DNA of 64,000 nt from CAZGKW01 sp964526295 (GCA_964526295.1 CAZGKW010000004.1:62001-126000); one strand, 5' to 3'. Counted from the first letter of the stretch, positions 1 to 9,208 are shown. Notes: generated by a model from the letters alone, not told the origin. Numbers and translations: made by a program.

Positions 1-12
1 GAGAGGTCCGCC

Positions 13-1032
13 ATGCGTTTTCCGGAGTACCGCGCCCGCCGCCTCCGCGACCATCCGATCCTCCGCGAGATGGTGGCCGAAACGTGCCTGGAGGCCCGCC
101 ACCTCGTCCAGCCGCTGTTCGTCAAGGAAGACCTGAGGGGGCGGGCCCGGATCAACGGGATGCCGGGCCAGGAGCAGCTCGGCCTCGACGAGCTCGTCAA
201 GGAGGCCGCCCGGGTCCGCGACGCCGGCGTCGGGGCGGTAGTCCTTTTCGGCATTCCGCGCGAGAAGGACGCCGTCGGCTCGGCAGCCACCGACCCCGAG
301 GGGATCGTCCAGCGGTCCGTCCGGGCGATCAAGGCGGACGTGCCCGACCTGGCGGTCATCTGCGACGTGTGCCTGTGCGAGTACACCGACCACGGCCACT
401 GCGGCATCCTCGAGCAGGGAGCTTCGGGTGACGCTCGGACGGGCAGCGCGGCCGGCCGCGCGCATCCCACGGTCGACAACGACGCGACGCTCGAGCGGCT
501 GGCATCGATGGCCGTCACGTGCGCCGAGGCTGGGGCCGACATGGTGGCCCCGAGCGACATGATGGACGGCCGCGTCCGGTCGATCCGGCTGGCCCTGGAC
601 GCGGCCGACCTGGCGCACGTGCCGATCATGTCGTACGCGGTGAAGTACGCGTCGAGCTTCTACGGTCCGTTCCGCAACGCCGCCGAAAGCCCCCCCCGGT
701 TCGGCGACCGCCGGGGGTACCAGATGGACCTGAGGAACGGGGACGAGGCCCTGCGGGAAGCCGCTGCCGATCTGGAGGAGGGGGCCGACATCCTCCTCGT
801 CAAGCCCGCCCTGGCCTGCGGCGACGTGATCCGACGGGTCAAGGAAGCGTTCGGCGTGCCGGTGGCGGCCTACAGCGTCAGCGGCGAGTACGCCATGGTC
901 GAGGCGGCTGCGGCGGCCGGGTGGATCGACCGGGCGTCGGTCATCCGGGAGGTCCTGCTGGGCCTTCGACGGGCCGGGGCGGACCTGGTGCTGACCTACT
1001 GGGCCCGGGAGGTCGCTGAACGCCTGGGTTAG
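13..1032 (+). CDS. hemB: Porphobilinogen synthase (ALA dehydratase)
   Basis: Cytosolic enzyme of tetrapyrrole synthesis that condenses two 5-aminolaevulinate molecules into porphobilinogen. The 339-residue product has normal family length. The metal loop CDVCLCEYTDHGHC carries Cys120, Cys122 and Cys130, so the zinc-type site is predicted. Lys211 (in YAVKYASSFYGPF) and Lys264 (in LLVKPA) match the two active-site lysines, and YSVSGEYAM near residue 287 is the conserved C-terminal motif. A GAGAGG ribosome site ends 6 nt before the ATG. The next pathway enzyme, hemC, lies in the same window about 18 kb away in a different operon. A promoter, if any, is upstream of the window. Confidence 0.97.
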   Translation: MRFPEYRARRLRDHPILREMVAETCLEARHLVQPLFVKEDLRGRARINGMPGQEQLGLDELVKEAARVRDAGVGAVVLFGIPREKDAVGSAATDPEGIVQRSVRAIKADVPDLAVICDVCLCEYTDHGHCGILEQGASGDARTGSAAGRAHPTVDNDATLERLASMAVTCAEAGADMVAPSDMMDGRVRSIRLALDAADLAHVPIMSYAVKYASSFYGPFRNAAESPPRFGDRRGYQMDLRNGDEALREAAADLEEGADILLVKPALACGDVIRRVKEAFGVPVAAYSVSGEYAMVEAAAAAGWIDRASVIREVLLGLRRAGADLVLTYWAREVAERLG

Positions 1033-1134
1033 CCGCGGCGGCCCGTCCGGGGGTCGGACGAGGCCCGCGAACCGCGCCGGCAGTCGTGGCGCGGCGTCGC
1101 ATCATGCGGACCGAATCCTGAAGGGCTAACAGAG

Positions 1135-1164
1135 TTGACACCGCGCCCGAGGACGGCTTAGAAT
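1135..1164 (+). promoter_or_regulatory. sigma70-like promoter for the GT4/GH57 pair
   Basis: TTGACA at 1135-1140, 18 bp spacer, TAGAAT at 1159-1164. It lies in the 242 bp gap after hemB and predicts a start near 1171, leaving a leader of about 104 nt before the glycosyltransferase ATG at 1275. Confidence 0.7.
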
Positions 1165-1170
1165 GGGCGA

Positions 1171-1274
1171 CTGCGGGGGAGCCCGGTCCGGCTCTTCCCT
1201 CGGTTCCACGTAAGAGGGGTTCAGAGCGGATTCGTGCCGCCGCCTGTCGGCACGGGAGCTTTGGACATACTGCC
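1171..1274 (+). promoter_or_regulatory. Structured leader upstream of the GT4 gene
   Basis: Two short stem-loops can be drawn in the predicted 5' leader: GAGCC/GGCTC at 1179-1194 and GTGCCG/CGGCAC at 1234-1253. The second ends 21 nt before the ATG, and no strong Shine-Dalgarno sequence is visible between them. Translational control is possible but unproven; no known riboswitch class was recognised. Confidence 0.3.
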
Positions 1275-2627
1275 ATGAGAGTTCTGATGCTGGGGTGGGA
1301 GTTCCCGCCCTTTATCAGCGGGGGTCTCGGGACCGCCTGCTACGGCCTCACGAAGGCCCTGTCGGACCTGGGAACGGAGGTCCTGTTCGTCCTGCCCCGG
1401 GGGGCCACCGAGGCCCAACTGGGCCGGGTCCACATCATGTCGCTGAAGGAGCGGCAGGACGGACGGAGCCACACTTACTGGACGGTGGACGGCCTGGAGC
1501 ACGTCCGGCTGATCCCGATCGAGTCGGGCTTGACCCCGTACCTGACGGAGGCCCAGTACGCCCAGCAGTACCGCGAACAGCGGGAAGTCCAGTCTCAGGG
1601 CCGGACCCACACGCTGGCCGAACCGTCCAGCCCGGCGCCCGCGCCGGCCGACGCAGCCACCCGGCCCACGAGCCTCGGGGTGATCGGCGGGCCGGGCAAC
1701 TACGCCGGCGACCTCCTGGGCGAGATCCACCGTTACGCCCGCCTGGCGGCCGAGGTGGCCCGGCAGAGCGCGTTCGACATCGTCCACGCCCACGACTGGA
1801 TGACGTACCCAGGAGGCCTGTCGATCGCCGCCCTCGCCGGCAAGCCGCTCATCGTCCACATCCACTCGACGGAGTTCGACCGCAGCGGCAGCAACGTCAA
1901 CCAGCGGGTCTACGACATCGAGCGGGCCGGCATGCACGGCGCGGACCGCGTCATCTGCGTCAGCCGGCTGACCCAGGGCATCTGCACCAGCCGCTACGGC
2001 GTGCCGGCCTCGAAGTGCCGCGTCATCTACAACGCCATCACGATCAACGGCGAGCCGCTTCCCCACACCGTCGAGCGGATCGAAAAAGACGACAAGATCG
2101 TCCTGTTCCTGGGGCGGATCACGATGCAGAAGGGGCCCGAATACTTCCTGGCGGCCGCCAAGAAGGTCCTGGAGGTCATGGACAACGTCAAGTTCGTCAT
2201 GGCCGGCTCGGGGGACATGATCAAGCGGATGATCGAGCTGGCGGCGGGGCTGGGGATCGGCCACCGGGTGACGTTCACCGGGTTCCTGCGGGGCAGCGAC
2301 GTGGACCGGGTTTTCCGGATGGCCGACCTGTACGTCATGCCGAGCGTCTCGGAGCCGTTCGGTCTGGCGCCGCTGGAGGCGCTGTCGCACGACGTGCCGG
2401 TGCTGATCTCGAAACAGAGCGGCGTCAGCGAGATCCTGACCCACGCCCTGAAGGTGGATTTCTGGGACATCAACGAAATGGCCAACAAGATCATCGCCGT
2501 CCTCCGCCATCCTCCCCTCCAGAAGACCCTTCGGGAACACGGGGCGTTCGAGGCCCGGAAATTCTCCTGGGACGATTCGGCCCGGGCCTGCATGGACGTG
2601 TACCGCGAGGTCCTCGGCCAGGCGTAA
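1275..2627 (+). CDS. GT4-family glycosyltransferase, glycogen-synthase-like
   Basis: GT-B fold glycosyltransferase, 450 aa, probably building alpha-1,4-glucan from a nucleotide sugar in the cytosol. The N-terminus WEFPPFISGGLGTACYGLTK is the Gly-rich donor and acceptor loop of starch/glycogen-synthase-like enzymes. The C-terminal Rossmann half has FLGRITMQKGPEYF and the E-x7-E element EPFGLAPLE. A GH57 amylase follows 72 nt downstream, a pairing typical of GT4 glucan synthases in bacteria and archaea, so the two probably act together on a glycogen-like polymer. The ribosome site is weak (GGACATACTGCC) behind a structured leader. The exact donor sugar cannot be read from sequence. Confidence 0.85.
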   Translation: MRVLMLGWEFPPFISGGLGTACYGLTKALSDLGTEVLFVLPRGATEAQLGRVHIMSLKERQDGRSHTYWTVDGLEHVRLIPIESGLTPYLTEAQYAQQYREQREVQSQGRTHTLAEPSSPAPAPADAATRPTSLGVIGGPGNYAGDLLGEIHRYARLAAEVARQSAFDIVHAHDWMTYPGGLSIAALAGKPLIVHIHSTEFDRSGSNVNQRVYDIERAGMHGADRVICVSRLTQGICTSRYGVPASKCRVIYNAITINGEPLPHTVERIEKDDKIVLFLGRITMQKGPEYFLAAAKKVLEVMDNVKFVMAGSGDMIKRMIELAAGLGIGHRVTFTGFLRGSDVDRVFRMADLYVMPSVSEPFGLAPLEALSHDVPVLISKQSGVSEILTHALKVDFWDINEMANKIIAVLRHPPLQKTLREHGAFEARKFSWDDSARACMDVYREVLGQA

Positions 2628-2699
2628 GCGAGCGTGCGGCTGGGTCTATCGGCGCGGCGGCTCGGGGAGTCGCCGCGCAGCCCTATGGGGCGAAGCGCG

Positions 2700-3878
2700 A
2701 TGGCTAGCGTTTGTTTCTATTTCCAGGTCCACCAGCCGTTCCGTCTGCGGCGGTACAGCGTTTTCGATTCCGACCCGAACTACTTCGACGACTACAAGAA
2801 CGCCGAAATCCTCCGCAAGGTCGCCGCCAAGTGCTACCTGCCGGCGAACCGGGTCCTGCTGGAGCTGCTGCGGCAGCACGACGAGCGGTTCTCCTGCACG
2901 TTCTCCATCACGGGCGTCGCCCTGGAGCAGTTCGAGCGGTGGGCCCCGGAGGTGATCGACTCGTTCCGCGAGCTGGTCGATACCGGCCGCGTCGAGCTCC
3001 TCGCCGAGACCTACTACCACAGCCTGGCGTTTCTCTACAGCCGCGAGGAGTTCCGCGACCAAGTCAACGCCCACGCCGCCAAGACGAGCGAACTGTTCGG
3101 CTACCGGCCCACCGTCTTCCGCAACACGGAGCTGATCTACAACAACGACCTCGCGCACTTCGTCCAGGACATGGGCTACCGGGGCATCCTGGCCGAGGGG
3201 GCCGACCACATCCTGGGCTACCGGTCGCCGGACTTCGTCTATCGGCCCATCGGGGCGGACCGCATCGGCCTGCTCCTGAAGAACTATCGGCTCTCCGACG
3301 ACATCGCCTTCCGCTTCTCGAACCGCGACTGGAAGGAATGGCCCCTGAGGGCCGAGAAGTTCGCCCGCTGGGTCGACCAGGTCAACGGCAACGGGTTCGT
3401 CGTCAACCTCTTCATGGACTATGAAACCTTCGGCGAGCACCAGTGGGCCGACACCGGCATTTTCGATTTCATGTACCACCTGCCCAAGCAAGTCATGAAA
3501 CACCCGGACAACAACTTCATGACCCTGTCGCAGGCCCTGGCCACCTATCCCCCCGTCGCCGAGCTCGATATCCCCCACATGATCTCCTGGGCCGACATGG
3601 AGCGGGACCTCTCGGCCTGGCTCGGCAACGCCATGCAGTCGAACGCCCTGCACGAGCTGTACCGGCTGGAGGGCCCCGTCAAGGGCGCCGCCGACCCCCG
3701 GCTCCTGCACGACTGGGGGCGGCTCCAGACCTCCGACCACTTCTACTACATGTGCACGAAGTGGTTTGCAGATGGTGATGTCCATAAATACTTTAACCCG
3801 TACGAGTCGCCCTACGATTCGTACATCAACTTCATGAACGTGCTGGACAACATCCGCCAGCGGATCCGCCGGGCCTGA
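2700..3878 (+). CDS. GH57 family alpha-glucan hydrolase/branching-type enzyme
   Basis: Glycoside hydrolase family 57 protein, 392 aa from the ATG at 2700, which gives the family N-terminus MASVCFYFQVHQPFRLRRY. An open frame extends 22 codons upstream, but that part has no family resemblance. Visible motifs are HQP (11-13), FRNTELIYNN with Glu144 as predicted nucleophile, and MDYETFGEHQ with Asp240 as predicted acid/base. Its length fits the short alpha-amylase subgroup of GH57 rather than the longer branching enzymes, but the split between amylase, transferase and branching activity is not decidable by eye. It follows the GT4 gene in a likely two-gene glucan operon. No signal peptide is seen, so it acts in the cytosol. 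Confidence 0.88.
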   Translation: MASVCFYFQVHQPFRLRRYSVFDSDPNYFDDYKNAEILRKVAAKCYLPANRVLLELLRQHDERFSCTFSITGVALEQFERWAPEVIDSFRELVDTGRVELLAETYYHSLAFLYSREEFRDQVNAHAAKTSELFGYRPTVFRNTELIYNNDLAHFVQDMGYRGILAEGADHILGYRSPDFVYRPIGADRIGLLLKNYRLSDDIAFRFSNRDWKEWPLRAEKFARWVDQVNGNGFVVNLFMDYETFGEHQWADTGIFDFMYHLPKQVMKHPDNNFMTLSQALATYPPVAELDIPHMISWADMERDLSAWLGNAMQSNALHELYRLEGPVKGAADPRLLHDWGRLQTSDHFYYMCTKWFADGDVHKYFNPYESPYDSYINFMNVLDNIRQRIRRA

Positions 3879-4095
3879 CGCCCCGGGGCCCCTGTCCGTC
3901 GTGGGCGCCGGCCGGACGCACGCTGAGCGGCGAAAAACCGGCCTCGCGCCGCTCGGAATCGCTGAAACGTCCCCCCTGGGCGCGCCGATATCAGAAGCGG
4001 ACGCGCAGTGCCGGCCGCACGGCCGAACCGGCCCCCTGCGCGGGCCGGACGACGCTGGGACCACGGGACATGGCCCAAGACAAGTAGGGGATGCC

Positions 4096-5337
4096 ATGCC
4101 CGCCTCGACCGCCCAGGCCGACGTCTTCGTCGCCCGCCAACCCATCTTCCAGCCGGACAAGGAGCCCTACGCGTACGAGCTCCTGTTCCGCTCCAGCCGG
4201 GAGAACCGGTCCCGCATCGACGACGCCAACGCCTGCACCCTGGACGTCATCTCGGGGGCCCTGTTCGACGTCGGCCTGGAGGAGCTGACCGGCGGCCGGC
4301 GAGCCTTCGTCAACTTCACCCGCGACCTGCTCGTCGGCGGCGTCCCCGACCTGCTTCCCCACGACCAGGTCGTCATCGAGGTCCTCGAGGACGTCGAGCC
4401 GGACGAACAGGTCCTCGCCGCCTGTAAGCAGCTCAAGGCCGCCGGCTACACGCTGGCCCTGGACGACTTCGTCCTGGACCACGAGGGCAGCCCCCTGCTG
4501 GACTTCGCCGACATCGTCAAGGTCGACTTCATGGGCACGACGCCCGAGCAGCGCCGCCGCATCGCCGACGGCCTCCACGGGCGCGGCATCCGGGCCCTGG
4601 CCGAGAAGGTCGAGACCCACGAGGAGTTCGACGAGGCCAACGACGCCGGCTACGCCTACTTCCAGGGCTACTTCTTCGCCAAGCCGGTCATTCACGAGGG
4701 CCACACCATCCCCACGAACCAGCTCGTCCATCTCCAGGTGCTGGAGAAGGTGGCCCAGCCCGAGATCCCCTATGCCGAGCTCGAAGAGGTCATCAAGCAG
4801 GACGTCTCCCTCACGTACCGGCTGATGCGCTACATCAACTCCGTCTGGTTCGGCCTGAAGCACAAGATCGAATCGATCCACCACGCCCTGGTGTGGCTCG
4901 GACCGCGGGAGATCAAGAAGTGGGCGGCCCTGGTGTCGCTGAGGAACCTGGCCGAGGACAAGCCCAGCGAGCTGCTCCTTCGGGCCATGACCCGGGCCCG
5001 GATGGCCGAAGGCCTGGCCGAGCCGGCCGGCATGCAGCCCCACGCCCCCGAGCTGTTCCTGATGGGGATGTTCAGCCTGATCGATGCCCTGCTCGACGTC
5101 CCCATGGAGCACGCCCTGGAGAAGCTGCCCGTCAGCGAAGGCATCCGGGATGCCCTGCTGGGCGGGAGCAACAAGCAAGGCCTGATCCACCAGACGATCA
5201 CCGCCTACGAGCGGGCCGACTGGGACGGGTTCCTCCGCAGCGCCGCCGCCGCCAAGCTGGACGAGCGGCTCTTCCCGGACCTGTTCGGCCGGTCGCTGAA
5301 GTGGGCCAACGGGGCCTTCGCCTCGATGGCCGACTAG
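4096..5337 (+). CDS. EAL-HDOD signalling protein (YuxH/CdgJ-like)
   Basis: Two-domain cytosolic regulator, 413 aa. Residues about 8-205 form an EAL-type barrel beginning FVARQPIF with YELLFRS where the EAL signature sits. Residues about 205-400 form an HDOD helical domain (IKQDVSLTYRLMRYINS). Family members usually have a degenerate EAL domain, but residues at the standard metal and catalytic positions are mostly present here: Glu of YELL, Asn of VNFTRD, Glu of VIEVLE, Asp-Asp of LDDF, Lys of VKVDF, Glu of AEKVET and Gln of YFQGYFF. The loop after DDF is divergent. GGGG at 4087-4090 supports the chosen ATG; the frame stays open 65 codons further upstream without conserved sequence. It stands alone, so its pathway is unknown. 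Confidence 0.88.
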   Translation: MPASTAQADVFVARQPIFQPDKEPYAYELLFRSSRENRSRIDDANACTLDVISGALFDVGLEELTGGRRAFVNFTRDLLVGGVPDLLPHDQVVIEVLEDVEPDEQVLAACKQLKAAGYTLALDDFVLDHEGSPLLDFADIVKVDFMGTTPEQRRRIADGLHGRGIRALAEKVETHEEFDEANDAGYAYFQGYFFAKPVIHEGHTIPTNQLVHLQVLEKVAQPEIPYAELEEVIKQDVSLTYRLMRYINSVWFGLKHKIESIHHALVWLGPREIKKWAALVSLRNLAEDKPSELLLRAMTRARMAEGLAEPAGMQPHAPELFLMGMFSLIDALLDVPMEHALEKLPVSEGIRDALLGGSNKQGLIHQTITAYERADWDGFLRSAAAAKLDERLFPDLFGRSLKWANGAFASMAD

Positions 5338-5406
5338 CCGTCCATCACCTGCCCGACGCTGGGCTCGTCGCGCCGGGCGGGCCACCGCGCACCATGGGCC
5401 TGCGGC

Positions 5407-5435
5407 TTGACTTGCGCCACCCCGGCAGGTAGCCT
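5407..5435 (+). promoter_or_regulatory. Promoter of tRNA-Leu
   Basis: TTGACT at 5407-5412, 17 bp spacer, TAGCCT at 5430-5435. The predicted start falls about 4 nt before the mature tRNA 5' end at 5446. Confidence 0.55.
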
Positions 5436-5445
5436 CATACTCCGT

Positions 5446-5534
<89 letters not shown>

Positions 5535-5696
5535 CCTTGGGGGCTCTTGTGAAAGCGGACTTGCGGCTCTTGCCGCAGTGCTCAGATCTCTCCCGGTCAA
5601 GCCCGCCTACCCGCCGCCGGATCAGGCTTCCGCCTCGACCTCAGGGTTTCGCCGTTCCTCGCGCCTTCGCGCGAGGCGCCGCTTCGGCACCGTCCG

Positions 5697-7058
5697 TCAC
5701 CGGCGGAAGTGCTTGTCCGCAAACTCGAGGTACTGCCGCCAGTCGTACTCCGAAAGGTCGTGCCCGCCGCTCCGCACGTGGTAGCCGATGCGGCCCATGA
5801 CGGGCCTATCGAGCGGCGGCATCGTGTCGGTCGGCAGGCCCTCGGTGCCGAGCAGCCGGTACACCGGGTCGGCGTGCTTGCACGAGAGGAACTCGCCGCG
5901 CGGGTCGGCCCACAGGTCGCGGTCGGCGCTGGCGACGTAGACCGGCCGGGGGGCCGCCAGGGCCACGAGCATGTGCTGGTCCACGGGCAGGTCGCCTTCG
6001 CGGCCGCCGTACCTCTTGAAGGTCTCGCAAAACCAATGGGGGAAGGACCTGTTGATGCGTTCGACGGTCTCGCCGAAGGCCCGCCGCGACAGCGCCGCCC
6101 CGCCGCACCCCGAATCGTTCGAGATGACGACGGCGAACCGCTGGTCCTCGGCCCCCGCCCAGAGGGCGGTCTTGCCGAGCCGCGAGTGGCCCAGCACGGC
6201 CACGCGCCTGGCGTCGACGTCCCTGTCGGTCTGGAGGTAATCGAGTGCCCGGCTCAGGCCCCAGGCCCAGGCGGCGATGCTGCCCCAGGCGTCCGGGCCG
6301 CGGTCGCCCTTGTCGAACGCCCCGTGCACCCCGTTCCTGAACCCGTCATGGTGATCCGGGTCGATGTCGCCGTAGTACACGGTGGCCAGGGCGTAGCCGC
6401 GCCCCAGGACCATCTCGACAGGGAAGCGTTTGGCGGCCGCACCGCGGGCCTTCTCGGTGGCCCGGTGGTCCGCGACGCCGTCGCCCGGCCGCATCCAGCT
6501 CGTCGACAGGCGGATGGCCGGATCGTCGCAGATGGAATGGTTGCCCCGGAAGTTCAGGAGCAGGAACGCCGGCACGGGGCCCTTTGCTCCGGCCGGCAGA
6601 TAGATGAGCAGGTCCATCCGCGGTCCGGTCTCGCGGCCGGTCAGGCGAATCGCCACCTGCTTGCGGCGGGCCTTTCCGCCGAGGGCCTTCGCGGTGTCGT
6701 CGAAGACCTCGAAGGTCATCCCCTCGGGCCTTCCGGGCGCCCGGCCGTAGACGCGTGTGCGGAAGAGGTGCAGGACCTCGGCCCGTCGGGCCGGCCACTG
6801 CTTCGAGTGGGTCACCTTGGTGCCGTCGGCCATCGTGAGGGGGTCGGGCAGGACGTAGCCGGGCACCTTGGACTCGTCGTACACCGTGTTGCCGCGCTTC
6901 CTGGCGAGCGACTGGACGAGTTCGGGGTCGGCCTGCCAGGTGGCGGCCCTCGGTCTGCCGGCGCCTGCTTCGGCGGCCGCGGCGGCCAGGGCGAAGAGCC
7001 ACGCGCCCGCGGCCGGGCCGGCCAGGAACGCCCACCGCCAAAGCGGCACTGCGTCCAT
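5697..7058 (-). CDS. Glucuronoyl methylesterase (CE15), secreted
   Basis: Secreted alpha/beta-hydrolase of carbohydrate esterase family 15, which cleaves esters of glucuronic acid linking lignin or other alcohols to glucuronoxylan. 453 aa from the ATG at 7058, preceded by a good GGGAGG site; an open frame continues further upstream but without family sequence. Residues 1-30 are a signal peptide (WRWAFLAGPAAGAWLFALA). The catalytic serine is in GHSRLGKTALW and the histidine in YHVRSGGHDLSEYDW; the CE15-typical FLLLNFRGNHS is also present. It lies 74 nt downstream of a secreted pectate-lyase-like gene on the same strand, suggesting joint use of plant or algal uronic-acid polysaccharides. Confidence 0.9.
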   Translation of the reverse strand: MDAVPLWRWAFLAGPAAGAWLFALAAAAAEAGAGRPRAATWQADPELVQSLARKRGNTVYDESKVPGYVLPDPLTMADGTKVTHSKQWPARRAEVLHLFRTRVYGRAPGRPEGMTFEVFDDTAKALGGKARRKQVAIRLTGRETGPRMDLLIYLPAGAKGPVPAFLLLNFRGNHSICDDPAIRLSTSWMRPGDGVADHRATEKARGAAAKRFPVEMVLGRGYALATVYYGDIDPDHHDGFRNGVHGAFDKGDRGPDAWGSIAAWAWGLSRALDYLQTDRDVDARRVAVLGHSRLGKTALWAGAEDQRFAVVISNDSGCGGAALSRRAFGETVERINRSFPHWFCETFKRYGGREGDLPVDQHMLVALAAPRPVYVASADRDLWADPRGEFLSCKHADPVYRLLGTEGLPTDTMPPLDRPVMGRIGYHVRSGGHDLSEYDWRQYLEFADKHFRR

Positions 7059-7132
7059 CGTTCGACCTCCCGCCGATGCGCCTGTCGGACAGTCGTCAGC
7101 CGGGCCGCGCCTCGGTGCGTCCGGCCACCCCT

Positions 7133-9076
7133 TCAGCGGCCGGGGGCCTGTTGCCATCCCGCATAGAGAGGCACCCACTGGCCGCCGAGCATCTGCGGCG
7201 TCAGGGCCCGGACCTGCCGGCCCCGCGTCTCCACGACCAACGCGTCGTAGCCCTTGCCGGCGTGGCCGATCGAGACGGACAGGTTGGAATCGCGGTTGAC
7301 GAACGCCGGCTGCATGTCGATCCGCTGCCGGTTCTTGTAGAGCAGCCCGCCGAGGACTTCCGTCCATCCGCCACCGATCGTCCCGACGTTGGTCCGGTCC
7401 TTCTCGATCTTGTAGCCGCAGATGACGAGCATCCCGCCGTCGTTCAGGATGTGGGGGTTGTGCACATAGCTCTCGGTGTTGGTCTGCCAGGCCCAGACCT
7501 GCTGGGGGCCCTTGATGACGGTCCCGGCGCCGGGGCCGGCGTCGAGGAAGAACGCCTTCCCGCCGGTGACGGAATTGCGATAGAGGCCCCCGGCGTTGCG
7601 GCAGACGAGCGTCCGCTTCGAGGCGTGATGGAGCTTCCACTGGGCCTTGCCGTAGGAATCGTTGATGAACTCCAGGTAGACCGTGTCGGGCTCGCCGTCC
7701 TCGATGAGCCAGAGCGGCTTCTTGATGCCCGGCACGACCTTGGCGCCCGGAACGGCGCCGGGGTCGAGCGAGTCCTGGCCGAAGCGGTCGACACCCTCGG
7801 GGTCGGCAACGGTGCGGTAGACGGTGCCGACCCCGAAGATGCGGCGGACTTTGTTCCGGACGTGAATGGTGTCGTAGATGCGATGGAGTTCACCGCCGAG
7901 GAGGTAGATCTGCTCGGCCCCGTCGTCGATGGCCTTCTGGATCCGCTGGCCGGAGTCGGGGCCCGGCTTGATGACCGTCCAGGAACCGGCATCCCCCCAG
8001 TCGTCGACCGAGATCGGCGGCTCCTCGATCGGCAGGTCGAGCGATTCGGCCGGGTTGCCGAACAGGCTGTACGCCTTCGGGCGGACGAACTCCTCGACGG
8101 TCGGTCCGGCCAGTGTGACGGCCTCGGCCGCCTTGCCAGGCCTGGCCACCAGGGCCTTCCCGTAGCCGCTCGTCTTGACGTTGCGGCAGAAGACCATGCC
8201 GCCTTCGACCCGGACGGCGGCCTCGTCGGTGGCCCCGCCGTCGCACTCGGCATCCAGGAGGACGAAGTGCCCCCGGCGGACGACGATGGCGGGGACGCGG
8301 TTCGTGCTGCGGAACTGCCACAGGCTGGTCAGGTTGTCATCGGCCTCGTAACCGCACTGCCGCTGATTGCGGACGGTCAGCTTGGCGACCGTCATGCTAT
8401 GCAGACCGCCGTCGATGCGGCAGCCGACGTTGAACCCGTCGACGAGGACGTCCCAGACGAGGCCGGGCCCCGGGCCGCTCGAGAGATGGAGCCCGTAGGC
8501 CCCGAGCCGGTCGGGGTCGGACGAGCGGAGCGTCAGGTGGTACAGGCCGCCGCTGTTGTTCGTGTGATAGAGGACGGCGGTCGCGCCGGGATTGCCCTTG
8601 CCGACCTCGATGGTCAGGTTGAGCATCCGCTGGTTGAAGTTCTGGGCAAACTGCCAGCCTTTGCGGGAACCGCTTCCGAAGTTGATGACCGGCAGGGGCT
8701 TGGCGGGGTCCTGGAAGCCGGGGGAGCGGTCCTTCAGACGGATGACGGTCCCGTCGCGGCTCTGGCCGATGATGAACTTCCGTTTGTCGCCGACGTGGAT
8801 GCGGTCGCTGACCAGGTAGACGCCGTCGGGGATATAGATGAATCGGGCGTTCCCGAACTTGGGGTGGGGGTTCGCCTTGCCGGCCTCGAAGACGGCCTTC
8901 AGGGCGGCCGTGTCGTCGGTCAGCCCATCGCCCTTGGCCCCGGCGTCGGCCTGGACGTTGACGAGGTGGTCGTCCGGCGGCGGGACGAAGCCGGCACCGC
9001 GGGCAGTGCCTCCGCCGACCGCCACGAGGAACGCTCCCACCAACGCGACGCGAACCGTCCTGCTCGTCCCGGCCAT
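7133..9076 (-). CDS. Secreted pectate-lyase-superfamily beta-helix protein
   Basis: Exported right-handed beta-helix protein of 647 aa. The N-terminal residues 1-27 are a signal peptide (VALVGAFLVAVGGGTARGA). Residue 39 onward reads VNVQADAGAKGDGLTDDTAA, the hallmark of pectate-lyase-3/GH28-like proteins; a second helix segment begins about residue 330 (PPISVDDWGDAGSWTVIKPG), so two helix modules are likely. AAGGAGGA (9081-9088) fixes the start. It is first of a two-gene minus-strand unit with the CE15 esterase. Whether it is a lyase, hydrolase or only a binding helix is not decidable, because no clear catalytic residue set was recognised. Confidence 0.85.
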   Translation of the reverse strand: MAGTSRTVRVALVGAFLVAVGGGTARGAGFVPPPDDHLVNVQADAGAKGDGLTDDTAALKAVFEAGKANPHPKFGNARFIYIPDGVYLVSDRIHVGDKRKFIIGQSRDGTVIRLKDRSPGFQDPAKPLPVINFGSGSRKGWQFAQNFNQRMLNLTIEVGKGNPGATAVLYHTNNSGGLYHLTLRSSDPDRLGAYGLHLSSGPGPGLVWDVLVDGFNVGCRIDGGLHSMTVAKLTVRNQRQCGYEADDNLTSLWQFRSTNRVPAIVVRRGHFVLLDAECDGGATDEAAVRVEGGMVFCRNVKTSGYGKALVARPGKAAEAVTLAGPTVEEFVRPKAYSLFGNPAESLDLPIEEPPISVDDWGDAGSWTVIKPGPDSGQRIQKAIDDGAEQIYLLGGELHRIYDTIHVRNKVRRIFGVGTVYRTVADPEGVDRFGQDSLDPGAVPGAKVVPGIKKPLWLIEDGEPDTVYLEFINDSYGKAQWKLHHASKRTLVCRNAGGLYRNSVTGGKAFFLDAGPGAGTVIKGPQQVWAWQTNTESYVHNPHILNDGGMLVICGYKIEKDRTNVGTIGGGWTEVLGGLLYKNRQRIDMQPAFVNRDSNLSVSIGHAGKGYDALVVETRGRQVRALTPQMLGGQWVPLYAGWQQAPGR

Positions 9077-9178
9077 GACTTCCTCCTTCCTCGATCACTC
9101 CTCGGCCCATGGGATGATACCGTTGGTGTCCCACAAGGCACGCGGAAAAGCTGCGGCGGGGTGCTCCGCCTGCACGCC

Positions 9179-9208
9179 TTGCCCGCCGGCTCGCGGCACG
9201 CCTAGAAT
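9179..9208 (+). promoter_or_regulatory. Promoter of msrB
   Basis: TTGCCC at 9179-9184, 18 bp spacer, TAGAAT at 9203-9208. The predicted start near 9215 lies just before the GGAGG ribosome site, which rules out the ATG at 9207 as a start codon. Confidence 0.6.

Noticed and set aside
1171..1274. Riboswitch in the leader of the GT4 gene
   Set aside because: Two short stems only; no conserved ligand core of a known class could be drawn.
1221..2540. Minus-strand frame of 439 codons in the GT4 gene
   Set aside because: Antisense to a gene with clear GT-B motifs.
7076..9205. Plus-strand frame of 709 codons opposite the pectate-lyase-like gene
   Set aside because: Shadow of the beta-helix gene, which has signal peptide and strong ribosome site; the plus-strand translation is Asp/Gly/Arg-rich with no motif.
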